A stretch of 64,000 bases of DNA from Akebia trifoliata (GCA_017979445.1 CM030708.1:29607613-29671612), one strand, 5' to 3'; shown: positions 13,015 through 25,284, numbered from the stretch's first letter. Made by a program: numbers and translations. The notes: generated by a model not told the origin, from the letters alone.

Positions 13015-13203
13015 TCTCTCTGTACAAGAGATTAGTTAGGGTCAGGGCATCAAGAAGAATGATTCTTAACGAGAAAAGTTTCAAAGCCTCTTGAACCAAT
13101 AGTCTTACAGAGAAGAATTTTGGACTTTGGAGTCTTCTTGATGAGTAAAATGAGTCGAAATTACCGAGTTTAGGTAATACGTTATTATGTCACGGAGACG
13201 GGT

Positions 13204-13626
13204 CATGGTTTTAAAACTCGGCTTCAGGACTCGTCTCTTCCATGCCGGATACCGAGTTGTCTCGGACGAGTCATCTCGTTCAACAATCAGAAAATGATTT
13301 TAGATCATTTAAAAAATCTGGAAATTTTTTGAAAACCATCTTCGATTTTGTCTTGATTTAGAGGACAAAGATGAAGTTTTTTATCAAACCCCTTTGTTTT
13401 TTTATTCACTTGGTTGAGAAGAGAAAAAATCAATTTAGGATTTAAAATGATAAGGTTTGGAGATGAAAACTGATATATCTCGTTCATCTTGAACGAGATT
13501 TTCAACGCATCGTTCATCTCGCGAGATTATGCAAAATCTAAAAACACATCCATCCATCACATTGCAGGGTGATACCGAAATGTCTTAGACAATATGTCTC
13601 GATCTCAGACAAGTTTTGAAACCATG
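13204..13626. mobile_element. CATGGTTTTAAAACTCG-family inverted-repeat element
   Basis: The left end CATGGTTTTAAAACTCG and the right end CAAGTTTTGAAACCATG are inverted copies. Inside are repeated GTCTCG, GACGAGT and CTCGTTCA motifs. The flanks agree only in part (AGACGGGT against AGACCCAA), so a target duplication is not firm. It belongs to the same family as 23762-23992, 41230-41641 and 49397-49660. Confidence 0.55.
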
Positions 13627-15193
13627 AGACCCAAATAACATGTTCTAAAATTATTTATTTGGTGTTTGTTTAGTGGGAAAATTACTTGGCAAACCCTGAT
13701 ATAGGAATTTATTTGTAAATGGAAAAATCGATTAAAAAAATGTTGGTATGGAGGTTCTATATAAATGCAGTGGCGAATTTAAAAAAAAATAAAAATAAAG
13801 ATCTATCTTGACCTTCGATTCTAGGTCTCGACACTATAACAATTCAAAATTTTCGAACTTGATATTGGATAGATCTTCTCGACATATCCAAAATGAATAT
13901 ATGATAATGGTGAAATAGAGACTTAATCAAACATCTATGACTAAATTTTAAAAGTTATGAGTATGTCGTTCTTAGTTCATCATTCGTTGTTACAACTTGT
14001 CAAAATAGGTGTAGATCTGATTTCAACGTATGTACATTGCATCTAATTAGTTTGTTCGATTGAAGTCAGTTGTTAAACTACCTTTGATTATATCAGCCAT
14101 AATTTCAAAATCTCCTCTGGTTATCTAATAAATTTGCTTCTAATTCTTTGTATCGCGGTCCTTTGTTCCTTAAGTGATTACTTCTATTTGCTATTATGAA
14201 TCACCTATGATATTAGGGCACAGTAAAGTTTTATAGGAAATCTTTACATATGGAAATTTTTGCTACATTTCCTTAACCCATCCCTAATTCTTATAAGGGT
14301 GATTTTGGCTAAGTTTAGAGACGGTTTTCAAGTGCCTTTGATAACCTATTTTTTTGTAATGAAATTGGTCAATCAATCAAGAATTAGGAATGTGTTTTGA
14401 TGTTTCAACGATTTGACGTTCGCTTAGGCTAATTACCAATGTAAAGCTTTGGTCATTAGTAGCGCCAACCTTTGTTTGGAGGATTTGGATTCCTAAACCC
14501 TTGTAATTTCATTTTTGGATCCCTAAATCCTTTTTTTTTTATTGTCGATCATACCTTATATACACTTGAGTCATTAAATTTTATTTTTTTTGGGTCCTAT
14601 TTGACGTCAATACCAAATTCATATAGTGATTGCACTAGAGATATTAGAGGGTCATGCTAGACCATACCATGAGAATTATATCGCTCAAAATTAGCCAAAA
14701 CCTTGTTGTGCTGATGCATATAGTATTTTTTTAATATTTTTTGCTTTTCGTGGATATCCCTACCCTTCTGGTGAGACTAATCCCATGGTCGCATGCACCG
14801 CCCCTTTAGAAAGTCCTATGTGCAACTAGTTGAGTAAGGGTCATCCAGACCTTGAAGGGTGACTCCAAAGAATTTACTGTTTCATGGGGTTTGAAACACT
14901 TGACCTACCCTTCCTGAGGAGCTTATCAAGGTTTCGCTTGCCACTAGGCCCATCCCTTGGGGTTAACATGTTTTGTTATGCTTTTCTAGCTTTTCCTCTC
15001 TTTATTTGCTTGTATGGAATGATCCATTACATGATGGTTCATTCAAACTTTGTAAACTCTTAGTTGTTCTCGTCCGCACACGTCATATACATGAGTACTT
15101 AATCTTTTTCGAGTGATTTAGGGATTGTAAATTTTACACATTCCATGATCCCTTACACACTGATAGTTTGTAACTTGATGACTCGATCCCTTG

Positions 15194-15431
15194 CAGGGCG
15201 GAGCTAGTAAGGAGACACTGGGGGCAATTGCCCCCACTCAACTTTTTTGGGCATTTTAGATATCCTTGAATTTATGCTTAAATTTGAGATATCCCTACAT
15301 TTTGAACCATTGACATGTCCCGTTTGACCCTGTTGCCCCCATTCCCTCATCTTCCTCCAATTTTTGCCCTCTCCCCCTCCAATTAACTATAAGTTTGACC
15401 CCACTAAAAGAAAATGCTGGCTCCGCCCCTG
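15194..15431. mobile_element. hAT-like non-autonomous element (CAGGGGCGGAGC family)
   Basis: The element begins CAGGGCGGAGCTA and ends TGGCTCCGCCCCTG, which are inverted copies. Flanking 8-mers are ATCCCTTG (15186-15193) and GTCCCTTG (15432-15439), matching at seven of eight positions. An 8-bp duplication and a CAGGGGCGG-type terminus fit the hAT superfamily. The 238-bp body contains GGGGGCAATTGCCCCC and encodes nothing. Confidence 0.7.
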
Positions 15432-16130
15432 GTCCCTTGAAAAGGATGCGACTTATTGCTTGGGAAGACTACCGCCTTAAGTCTCATAATTGGCTATTCC
15501 AAAAAGTACAACAATGTAATTTTCCTGAAAGTGATCCCAATATTTTGTACGAGAATTGAACATGTTGCGAGTAAATACGACATAGCAACCCAAACTTAGG
15601 CACAAGCCCATTTCTAGGACACTATGGCCTCAAAAAAATTTAGAAATAAAAATAAAAATGATGGGTGTTCCTGGATTACTTTTAATTGCCAGTATAAGAA
15701 ATATTTGATCAATTGAAAGGATTCTTCCATTCATCCAATGGTCCGTAGGAGTCCAATATACATCCTTGCTCACATCCAAGGCCTCCCATAGAATGGTCAT
15801 TAAATTTTTCTATATATCAATCAAGATCATGATGTGTTGATGTTCACTTTCTGTTAAATTCCCAAACATCACAAAATGACTTTAAAATTTGCTTCAATAC
15901 ATTTATAGTGTATCAGAAAGAAAGACCCAAAAACTGCATTTTAACTTAAAAGAGAAATATCTTGCACACCAAAAGTGCAGGTACAGAATATCTTTCCTAC
16001 GTACACAAGCACACAACACTGAACACTCAAAGAAATTAAGGTAAAAAACAAGCTTTTGCTTTTGCTAGCACACATGATGAGCAATAATAATAGTAATAAT
16101 AGTAGAAGGAAATTCACGATGGATGGGGAA

Positions 16131-16148
16131 GGGGGGGGGGGGGGGGGG
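16131..16148. repeat. Poly(G) run of 18
   Basis: Eighteen uninterrupted G on the plus strand, 28 bases beyond the stop codon of the GDSL gene and so probably in its 3' UTR, where it would be transcribed as poly(C). Confidence 0.9.
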
Positions 16149-16175
16149 CACTAGTTGATGGAGGGGAGGACAATA

Positions 16176-19100
16176 TTAGGTCCTTGAATCCAAGGCCAAT
16201 ATGGTGCTGAGATTCATGGGGTACATGTACTTGTCTGACCCCGACATGATCTTTTGGACGATGATCTTGTTTGCTCGCTCTGTTGGATGGAAAGCATCCC
16301 AGAAGGCGTAAACTTCTCGGTTGGGGCATAAATTTGATGCGATCGTACAGAGGCCGAGTCCATTATTAGGCCCTTGTCCACAGCAAGCTATCTTTGATGT
16401 AACAAAACCTACCATGACAATATACCAAATGTATATTCAATTACAATGAGAGAAAGATGGGTATTGATGAGGCAAAATCATTTTAACTAAAATTTTAAAT
16501 TACAAAAGTACTATTGAATATAGCTATTAATTTATTATAAATAATTTAATTATAATAATAATATAAAATTTTATATTTTAAAATTATAAAATGTATAATA
16601 GAAAGAACCCATGACTCGTAGAGTTTTGACGAAAATGATGTTGTCAGACTGAGTAAGACGTCCTTCCTTGGATTTAAACATTATAGGCCCTCCGTATTTA
16701 TGGTGAAATTCTCACGGATCATACAATAGATTCGACCTCACATGTTCATTAATAATAGTGACGATACTTTCAACGATCATAGATGTGAGTTGTGCGTCAA
16801 TGATTGCTATATAACACCTATATACTACGATTATTTATCAAGGGAGTATTAGAACGTCCACCAAAGGTGTATTCGGATGAAAAACGATTTTTCCTTGAAC
16901 CTACATTCATATAACAAGTATATATATATATAATATATATATATATAATATATATATCAAATAACCATTTTTGTAAAAAATAAAAAATAATTTTTTTATT
17001 TTTATGAAATTGGGTTTACAAACATTTTCATAAATATTATCTAATTAAATAATTCTGACAAATACATAGCTGTTTTAATAATTTCCCCAAAATCTTATTG
17101 TTGTTTTCTAATGATTTGGTTTACCCACAAGTGAAAACCACCTCTCCTTTTGACATTTTTCTTTAAAAAAATAAAAAATAAAAAATAAAAAATTTGCAAT
17201 TAAAAGTAAACATTTTTAGGAAAATATGTTTTCTTTGAACCATAATTTTCAGGAATTTATTTTTTCTCAAGAAATCAAACTTATCCTAACTTTATACAAT
17301 AATAGAGGAGATAAGAAATTTCCATCTTATTAAGGTACTAAGTAAACTTACCATATGCTTGAGGATTGGAGATGAAATCCAGTTTCATTGAATTGGTATT
17401 AGCAGCAATGAAGACAGTGGAACCGATTTGACTATTGAGTTGACTCAACATTTGAACGAGTTGAGGATTGAACAGGCTTGCCGCTCGTTGCAGCTCGATA
17501 GAACACCCTCCATTATTGCTCCTGGTGGCTAGCTCAGCTGGAACACAACCCATGGGCCCAGTTCCAGTCACAAGAACCCTTCGGGCTCCTAATTCATACA
17601 ACCTCTGCAATCACGTTGAATACATATAACACTCATTAATCATAGTTGGAATGAAAATCGTTCTATACGTAGTATTATCGTTAAAAACAAATTATAATTT
17701 CCTTAACATACATGTTAAAAAAAATATTTTCAATTTTTGGACAGATTTTTTTATTTTATTATTTTATATAATTATAAAATGGTATTTTTATCAATGTCAC
17801 AAAAAATCTCAAAAAATATCTTTAAATATGTTATTGTACAATTACACTGCAAACCTACCCTTTTAAATTAACGACAAAATATGTATCGAATTCTAGGGAC
17901 AAATTGAAGAACACATGTTTGGGAAGTTGTTTATCTCATAGAACCTAGACAAAGGTCTTCATTTGGGCCATGTGGGGGTTCATTGCTTCTATTTCTTCTA
18001 AATAACCTTATTTTTGCTTGATAAAATATTTTCAAAATTGATGACCAATGAACATCTCAAATTTAAAATGTGTCGACCGATGTTTTTTTTCTCTTAAATT
18101 TTTTGTTCATTTAAGTGCCACATGGACATTTGGTTAATCCAGAACTTTTGGGCCCTACTTCCTATATGAAGTATATCTTTCCTACGTAATGTAGGCATTT
18201 CCACTTGTGGGTTCCATATGAATAATGCATTAAATCATTTTTAATATAACGGTAATCGATAGTTAAAAAAAAAAAAAACAAAAAAATCATTACTAATTAT
18301 ATATAAATAAAAAAAATTGATACGGTAACTTATTCAAAATTAAAGTCAATTTAACGATGTTAAGATGTAGAACATTTATAATAGAATTTGATTATAAAAC
18401 ATAATATCCACATGAACCAAAAAGAGGACGGGAAAATAATTGAACGCTCGACATCCACATGTCACATTCTCATTGGCTAGATAGACATTGTTATTATAAA
18501 AATACTGAAAAATATGGATTTTACAGTTATTATTGTTTGTGGGAAGAAAGAATAGTTATATGGCAAGAACTTGTGTAAAATTTAAAGACTTGTCTCTCCC
18601 ATTGCTGGTATCTATAAAAGCTATTTATTGCACATGGAAGAAGAAACGTCTCCCGTGTCTGACAACTCAACTAACAAACCAACCTATCACGTTGTTGTAA
18701 TAACTCACGTACAAAATCTTAAACACGGTGTGTACGTATGCACCCACTCCATGGAAAAATATCTAAAGATAATTACTATATCTAATGGTTTTGAACAAAA
18801 GGGGTACAATATTCCAACGGTTTTTTTTTGGGGGGGTTGATGATTTTGACACACCCCTTTGAAGTTTGGTGAATATTTTAGATACCCGTGTTTTCAAACC
18901 AATGATATGCCCTTTTTATTGTTAATTACAATAATCCAATATGACCTAAAAGCCATCTTCTTCAATTTCTTTCCAAAATCAATCGTTTTCAATCACTTGA
19001 TAATAACATTTTATTCTCATTCTTCTTCTCAGTGTAGGATTTTTTTTTTCTTATGTCCCTTGACGTGGCATGGGTCAAAACTATATACTTTTTTTCCTTG

Positions 19101-21273
19101 GGATATGTGCAGTTGTGTATTCAGAGGAAAATAACCTATGATTCTATCACATGTCACGTCAGGGGGTGTGTGTGTCAGAGGGGGGGGGTGTCAGAAAATC
19201 ATTATTATTATTTTTTTTTTAAAGGGGATAAGAATCTTTTAACTAGATGATTGAAAATGAGGTCATTTAGGTCATTTTCCATTAATCTATAAGAGAAGTC
19301 TAGGTTCAAGGAGAGCATGGCATCAATTTGGAAATAAATTAGAAGAGAAAAAATGGATTCTAGTTCTATATGTATAGTTTTTTGCCTGTAATTTATTTCC
19401 ATAATTTAATATCTGATTGGTCGTTGGATACAAAAAAAAAAAAAAGGTCCAACGGCATCAATATATAGTAAGAAAATTAGAAGGGGTTGCAAATATTTTA
19501 CCGCGAGAACTTTTTGGTATTCGGAGATGAGATAGCGAACGTAATCAGGGAGAGCGAATTGTCGGGATCTTGCGGAGAAGGGGATTAAATAGTAATTATT
19601 AACAAAATCATTGCCCCCAAGGGTAATAAGGTAAAGTGCTTGATTCACGAGTCGCTGAGTCTCAGCGGCTCCAATGAGTCCACTCACTCGTTGCTGGTAT
19701 TGTTGGAAGTACTGGATCTGCTGGAAGATCCTTATTATGTTCACCTGCAAATGTAGTCAAATATTTACGAACTCGAATTAGTTTAAACTTAATCCAAACT
19801 TGCAAATGTTGCAAAAATTAGAATTTCATACCAATGAAATGGATTTTTTTTTAATGCCCCATTTAGGCAGCATTACAAATTTTGCAAAAATTTGAAATCC
19901 CGTATCGATTATGGATCAATTTCTCTAATTCTAAAACTGATTAGTGATAAGAATGGACTACTATCCTTTTTAAAATGCCCCCATAGGCAACATTACAAAT
20001 TTTGCAAAAATTTGAAATCCCGTATCAATTATGGAATCGATTCTGTTCAAATTGGATCCGGACACGACATTCGCTACAAGTGAAACGAGTTGTAAGACCC
20101 TATTTGATAGACTCTGAAGACCAGTGTCAATGGCCCCCAGTAAATGAGTGCAATTTCACGCGTTTCTCTTAGGGCTTAAATCTCGGCCGAGTCGGAACCA
20201 TCTCTAAGGCCATTGAGCGAGCTTTTTTTTATCAGGGTGAAATGGTCATCTTATTGACTCATCTAAAAACTGAGTCAATTCATCCAACTCGCTGAGTTGA
20301 TTGAAAAAACAGGTAAATTTTTTTCAATTGATGTTGAAATCGGTTGGAATGAGCTTGACTCAGTATAAGTCAGGCCGGTTGCCGAGTCAGAATCTACTAA
20401 GCCAGAATTAAAAGAAGACAAAAACAAAACAATTTAGTCAAATTGTACAGAAATATATTCCAATTGATGTTTGACCCATCTTAGGAGGGTTTGACTTGTA
20501 CAAGTCGGCTTGGATTTGGTCTTAAAAATAGATTTTTAAAACCATGTAGCTTACAGCATGATTTAAAAACTCGTCAAAGATCGAGTCAACTCGCCCACTT
20601 AAATACATTTCATTAACATAAAATATTTAATAATTTAAATTTTTGACTAGGCATCTTCTAAACCACCTAACTATTAGAAGAAAAAAAATATATATTATAA
20701 TTGTTTAAAAACAAATATACATTAATAACCCATTTCAAACCAATGTAAAACGAGTTAACCCATACGAGTCGACTCGGTACTTACAAATTGGACACCCGTG
20801 TCGTTAAGAATTCCGATTCCAGCTGAAGCAAAGTTGGCACCAACAAGAAGTTTCTGTCCTCTAAGTTCTGGACTCAAATAAGGCAATGCAGATTCCGCGC
20901 CCATTGCCTGACCTAATTGACATTAACACACATAATTCTCACTAATTTAGTCCCACATCACCTAAAAAAAACCATAATTTAGCACAATTTTTATAAATAA
21001 ATAAAAAAGATTCGAAACCGAACTAATAAGATCCGGAATGTTAAGGCCATTAGAGAATCGGCCAGTGGCTCGGTGAGTCGGATAGTCGATGCCATAAGGA
21101 TACGCGTCGGCTCGGGCTGTGGTTGCTAAGTAATTATTGTTTCCACTATCAACAAGTGAGTCACCAAAGATAAAGAATGCCCGGGCTTCTGTTTGGGGAA
21201 CAACATTAGCCAACAACAACACTATTACTACACTAAGTAGTAAAGAAGAAGAACAAGAAGAAGAGTTCTCCAT
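16176..21273 (-). CDS. GDSL esterase/lipase, five exons
   Basis: Exons 21024-21273, 20785-20912, 19502-19744, 17352-17604 and 16176-16408 join in phase to 368 codons, the normal length for plant GDSL (SGNH) hydrolases. Residues 1-31 form a hydrophobic signal peptide, so the product is probably secreted. Block [14 protein letters not shown] has the nucleophile Ser39. Block [12 protein letters not shown] gives Gly115, and block III GGNDF gives Asn171. Block V WDAFHPTE gives Asp329 and His332. All five catalytic or oxyanion residues are present. Family members hydrolyse acyl esters and often act on cutin, suberin, wax or lipids; the substrate here cannot be told. The sequence resembles the LTL1/At5g33370-type branch (from memory). 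An in-frame ATG at 21339 would add 22 residues before the signal peptide, so 21273 is preferred. Introns 2 and 3 are about 1.0 and 1.9 kb and repeat-rich. Confidence 0.93.
19049..19209. mobile_element. Hairpin MITE, family A, in GDSL-gene intron
   Basis: CCCTTGACGTGGCATG on the left and CATGTCACGTCAGGGG on the right form inverted arms around a TTGGGATATGTGCAGTTG centre, and TGTCAGAAAATCATTATT lies at the right end. The same arms and centre recur at 39138-39287, 51014-51141, 55358-55766, 55779-55981, 58709-59857, 60586-60741 and 63288-63506. Confidence 0.55.
19853..20060. repeat. Tandem direct repeat, period about 121 bp
   Basis: The block AATGCCCC..GGCA.CATTACAAATTTTG and the following GCAAAAATTTGAAATCCC occur at about 19853 and again at about 19974 with few differences. 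A weaker third unit may lie just to the left (19801-19850). It is in intron 2 of the GDSL gene. Confidence 0.6.
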
Positions 21274-21396
21274 GAAGATGGTTGCAACAGAAGAAATTAA
21301 ACGTAGAGCAACTCTTCTATTGTGGCACACCAGGCACACATACAGATACAGATATAGATCTCTTTCTAGGTGTGAATGCTTGGGCTGGAGTGGGGT

Positions 21397-21404
21397 TTAT
21401 ATAA
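21397..21404 (-). promoter_or_regulatory. TATA box of GDSL gene
   Basis: The minus strand reads TATATAAA here, about 125 bases upstream of the start codon at 21273. Transcription would begin near 21370 and give a 5' UTR of roughly 100 bases. An in-frame upstream ATG at 21339 would then be in the transcript. Confidence 0.6.
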
Positions 21405-21689
21405 GAGATTTTATGGGTGTGAGATAGCTAGCCATATTAATGGCATTTCTACCACCACACCTCAAAAGTGCAAGCTAAGAGTGCATGACATGCAGGTGTA
21501 TCCTGTTGGGGTTGTTAGCAAAGTTATGTCTCTAATTCAACTTGCTTTGAGGAGTTACGATATCAAAATTTTGATAAAGACATAGCCAAGTGTCATGTTC
21601 ACTCAATTTCAAAGTGTTTTTCCTAGGTTAAAGTGGATTTTGGGTTTTTTTTTTTTTTTTTTTAGAGTATGTGGTGGTATGTGCAATAA

Positions 21690-22338
21690 TACGGGTGCAA
21701 CTTCATCCGGTTCAAACTGAGAATCGAACCAAATCAAGAGTTTTGGATTGGTTTGATTTGATTTATAATGAACTTCGATTCGATTTCGAGTTAACAAAAT
21801 AGAAAACTGACCAATTTTATTCGGTTCTTGCATTCCTTGTATAGAATTGAGCCAAATCGAAAAATTGAATCTTTATATTAATAAAGTTATAAATAGATAT
21901 TATTAATTTATTTAATAAATTATACCCATTTTTTATGGATAGATTAATGACTTTATTTTGGATGGATGGGTTAATGACTTTCTTTGATAGAAAAACTATA
22001 TATTGACTTTTTTACTGGATAGATGGATTAATGACTTTCTTTGATTGACAAAAAAAAAAAAAAAAAAACAATTGAGATGGACACATTAATGGTTCTTTTT
22101 ATTGATGGATAGATTAATGAATCATTATATTAGATTTCATATTTATTTTTATTAAAAATATGTTGATTCAATTAGGTTTTTAAGATATTGACAACCCATA
22201 GAACCAAATTGAACCAAACCGACTTTAGCTTAGTTTGGTTCTATGGCAATTTGGATCAGTTCCAATTCTGATTTAATGGAATCGACCTGGTTGGTTCTGT
22301 TTCAATTTGGCCCTAAATCAAACCAAGTTACACTCCTA
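21690..22338. mobile_element. hAT-like non-autonomous element with perfect 8-bp duplication
   Basis: The left end TACGGGTGCAACTT and the right end AAGTTACACTCCTA are inverted copies (11 of 14 positions). TGCAATAA flanks both sides exactly (21682-21689 and 22339-22346). The 649-bp interior is made of GAACCAAAT, TTGGTTC and GGATAGATTAATGA motifs and has no transposase frame. Related internal sequence recurs at 31391-31560. The 8-bp duplication points to the hAT superfamily. Confidence 0.75.
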
Positions 22339-22439
22339 TGCAATAAGCCAAAATAAAAGAGTAATATGGCAATTTACTCTTCTTCTTTTCTTTTTTTTAA
22401 ATACAAAAGTAACTTGAGTGGGTGCAATGAGCTATTTCG

Positions 22440-22560
22440 GTGTGTGCAAATAGACCGCCTCCTAGGTAAATCAACAGGCCACTCAATTTCGAATGATGAC
22501 TGCAAGTCACTAGTTTTACCACCAAGCCAACCCCTTGGTGGTGAATGTGGATCACTAGAT
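22440..22560 (-). mobile_element. tRNA-derived SINE-like copy
   Basis: Read on the minus strand, TGGCTTGGTGGTAAAAC resembles an A box. CATTCGAAATTG, about 35 bases further on, resembles a degenerate B box. The ends are not sharp and no poly(A) tail is obvious. Confidence 0.4.
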
Positions 22561-22721
22561 TAGTTATGTATGTGATGAAAATAAATAAGAACAACAAGAC
22601 TTAAGCGATTTGAATATACCAACAGATGAGTGAGTTTGTAGTGTTTGAGAATGTTTACAATCCTACTTACAAACAGGGATTATACCAATAAATGAGAGAG
22701 TTTTTAGTATTTGAAAATTGT

Positions 22722-22946
22722 AGTGGCCAAGGCATCCTCTAAAAAAGGAAGAGGTCTTGAGTTCAAGTCCCCTCGTTGGCTACCCACATGGATTTATCCC
22801 TGCTTACTTGGTATATGTGGTTTGTGGGGTATTGCATGTATTTGGGGGATTTGAGTGAGATATGGTGTTCTAAGAGGCAAGTTGTCTTGCCCTTACTACT
22901 AATCGCACCTATGGGTCTGGAACCCCATCATAAAAAAAAATACCAA
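22722..22946 (+). mobile_element. tRNA-derived SINE copy (family S3)
   Basis: An A-box-like TAGTGGCCAAGGC and a B-box-like GAGTTCAAGTCCC (about 22759-22771) head a body of about 200 bp that ends in an A-run (about 22930-22940). The 3' body (TATGTGGTTTGTGGGGTATT, GGGGGATTTGAGTGAGATA) recurs at 31555-31690, which supports a retroposed family. Confidence 0.6.
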
Positions 22947-23215
22947 TTTCTTTTCCTTCCCAAAATATAATATTTTATCCCAAAACGTATAATTACGAAA
23001 TTAGATTCATTGGTGATAACTCTTCCATTCGAGAAAAGTTAAAGTTTATAGAAAAGATTGAAAATGTAACCGTAATAGAAAATTTGTTACATTAAGATTA
23101 TAGAACCCATAGAAAAATTTAGCAAAATGCAACAATTAAGTTCATAAATCCCCTGGAACATGATTCGGTGTATTCTATAATGATAACATGAACTAATTCG
23201 CTTCATACCAGTTTT

Positions 23216-23660
23216 TTGGGTAAATTACACTTTAACCCATGTAATTTGGCATAATTTCATATTGACCTTATAATATTTTGATAATTGCACTTACCTCTCT
23301 TATAGTTATCTAAGAGGTTCACCTAATGCCCATTCCATCAAATTGCCGTCAACTTAACAATTGAATTTCTTTTATAAAGACCATTTTAACCTTTTTAAAA
23401 TGTTATTCTTTTTTATAAACAAAAATATGTTCGTGAAAAAATGAGTTCAACGAATGTTGAGGCAAGGGCAAAGGCATTTTAATTATTATTTTAAAATTTA
23501 TTTTTTCTAATAAAAAATAACATAAAATAAGAGTGTAAAATAGTAAAATAACATCTAAATTTTAACCCTTTCCCTGAAAGGGGAGGTAAGTGCAATTATC
23601 AAAATGTTAAAATAGTAGTATGCCAATCTATAAGGAATCAAAGCATAATTTATCCCTTTT
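23216..23660. mobile_element. GGGTAAATTACACTT-type inverted-repeat element
   Basis: The left half reads GGGTAAATTACACTTTAACC and GATAATTGCACTTACCTC; the right half reads GAGGTAAGTGCAATTATC and CATAATTTATCCC, so both ends and subterminal parts are inverted. The middle is AT-rich and non-coding. No clear target duplication was seen. Confidence 0.5.
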
Positions 23661-23761
23661 TATAATAAGTATGAAAAGAAACTCGATAACTTAGTGGCCC
23701 AAATAACGTGTCATGACATTTTTGGGGCATCTTTATCAAAATTTTGCAAATGTGACTTCAT

Positions 23762-23992
23762 CATGGTTTTAAAACTCAGTTTTGCGTCTTGTCTCGTCTA
23801 GGCCTGATACTGAGTCGTTTCGGACGAGTTTTCCGATACGTTTGAGACGTCTCGTTCAAAAAATCAAAAAATTAAATGTGAGGTATTAAATCTCGATAAA
23901 AAAAAAGTGACTTGTGAGTTGGTCTCGTTCAGCTCTGATACTGAGTTAACTTAGGCGATATGTCTTAATTTCGGACGAGTTTTAAAACCATG
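23762..23992. mobile_element. CATGGTTTTAAAACTC-family element with 8-bp duplication
   Basis: Perfect terminal repeats CATGGTTTTAAAACTC and GAGTTTTAAAACCATG (the right copy has an extra G before the T-run) bound 231 bp. Flanking octamers GACTTCAT (23754-23761) and GTCTTCAT (23993-24000) agree at seven of eight positions. This fits a small hAT-type element. Confidence 0.6.
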
Positions 23993-24261
23993 GTCTTCAT
24001 CATTTTTTTTTTCTTTTGTTGATTGTGGTGCCCATGTCAACCAACTCAATTATGTGGTCTCCATGATGTGCCACGTTTGAATATTAATCAATAGGATATA
24101 TATATATATATATATTTTTTAACTAAGGTATCTCAACCTATTACAACATATTACTAATTAAACGACATTTTGGATTTCGGTGTCCATGTCAACCAATTAA
24201 GTTATGTGGTCATCATAATGTGTCATGTAAATAGGTGAGATATTTTTTTTTTTGAAGTAAG

Positions 24262-24425
24262 GTATCAAGGCCTCTTAGAGTATCTGACTAATCCTCAGAG
24301 CACGTGTAGTCTCTTCCCCCTTACATCAAGTAATTTTTGGGATAAATCTCAAAAGATGTCTCTAAGAGGGGATTTGAACTCAAGATCTCCGCTTCGAGAG
24401 GCCCAGTCTTGGTCATCTTGCAATT
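24262..24425 (-). mobile_element. tRNA-derived SINE-like copy
   Basis: The minus strand carries GAGATCTTGAGTTCAAATCC, a good B box, followed by CCTCTTAGAGACATC and a body of about 120 bp. The terminal parts are unclear. Confidence 0.45.
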
Positions 24426-24474
24426 TCTTGGTCTTCTATTTTGTAGGAAGAATCCAATCTCACCCATTTTTTCA

Positions 24475-25170
24475 GGATATTTAGTAATACCTCCGTGCCA
24501 AATTAGGAATAATAGGTTTACCCCCAATAAAATACAATATTTGCTTTAGTCTTGGTGGAAAGTCAACGTCTCTTTTTATTGACTAATTAACCGCGACATT
24601 TGATTTTATTCAAACTATCCAAAGTTACATTTAAAATACCTTCAAAATCTAAATTGCTAAATCAAAATTTGAATAAAAACAAATTTCCATAATTAATAAG
24701 GGGTAAATCTAAGATTGCATTTACATGTGGGTAAATCTAATATCATAAATTTTGTAGGAGTATTACTAAAGCTCCCTTTTCTTTAATAGGTTCAAGTTCA
24801 AGTTAGTGAATCATACATTTTTTTATTTTCTTTTTGGTGAGTGATATCTTATATATATATTTTTAGGGTATTTTAGAAACACCCCTTGTTAAATTAGTGA
24901 TATTAGGTTTATCCCCTTGTAAAATGCAAGATTAACTTTACCCCCCTTATCTTAAGTCAAGGTTCCTTTTTCTCAATCATTTAACCCTTAAATTTTGATT
25001 TTCTAAATTTTGATTAGTATTTGAAAAGCATTTTGAAAAAAAAAAAAAAAAAAAAATCAAAATTTCACTTATAAATTATCAAGAAAATACAACAGGTGTA
25101 TACCTAATCTTGTATTTTGTAAGAGAGTAAATCTAATATTACCAATTTGACAGGAGAGTGTCTTTTAAAT
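24475..25170. repeat. Pair of adjacent fold-back elements
   Basis: Two consecutive units of about 300 bp (24475-24790 and 24870-25170) each begin with a block of the type AATTAG..AT.ATAGGTTTA.CCC and end with its inverse GTAAATCTAATAT. Each can form a hairpin, and the two are similar to one another, as expected for neighbouring copies of one fold-back family. Confidence 0.5.
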
Positions 25171-25284
25171 CATATATATATAAATTGATCCCATCAAGTT
25201 GAATTAGGGACCACAACATTTGAATAATTTTCTATCCAATAGTCAGTTCGGATTTTGAAACATCGATTAAGATATATATTTTAA

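Larger units (their letters stand above)
13015..16175. other. Intergenic region between LRR and GDSL genes
   Basis: The two genes run the same way, so this stretch should hold the LRR-gene promoter (right of 13014) and the 3' flank of the GDSL gene. Two transposons are recognisable (13204-13626 and 15194-15431). I see no coding gene in the remainder and cannot place a TATA box for the LRR gene. Confidence 0.6.

Noticed and set aside
16114..16329. Minus-strand frame overlapping the last GDSL exon
   Set aside because: It is another phase of the GDSL 3' end and runs into the poly(G) tract; proline-rich by composition only.
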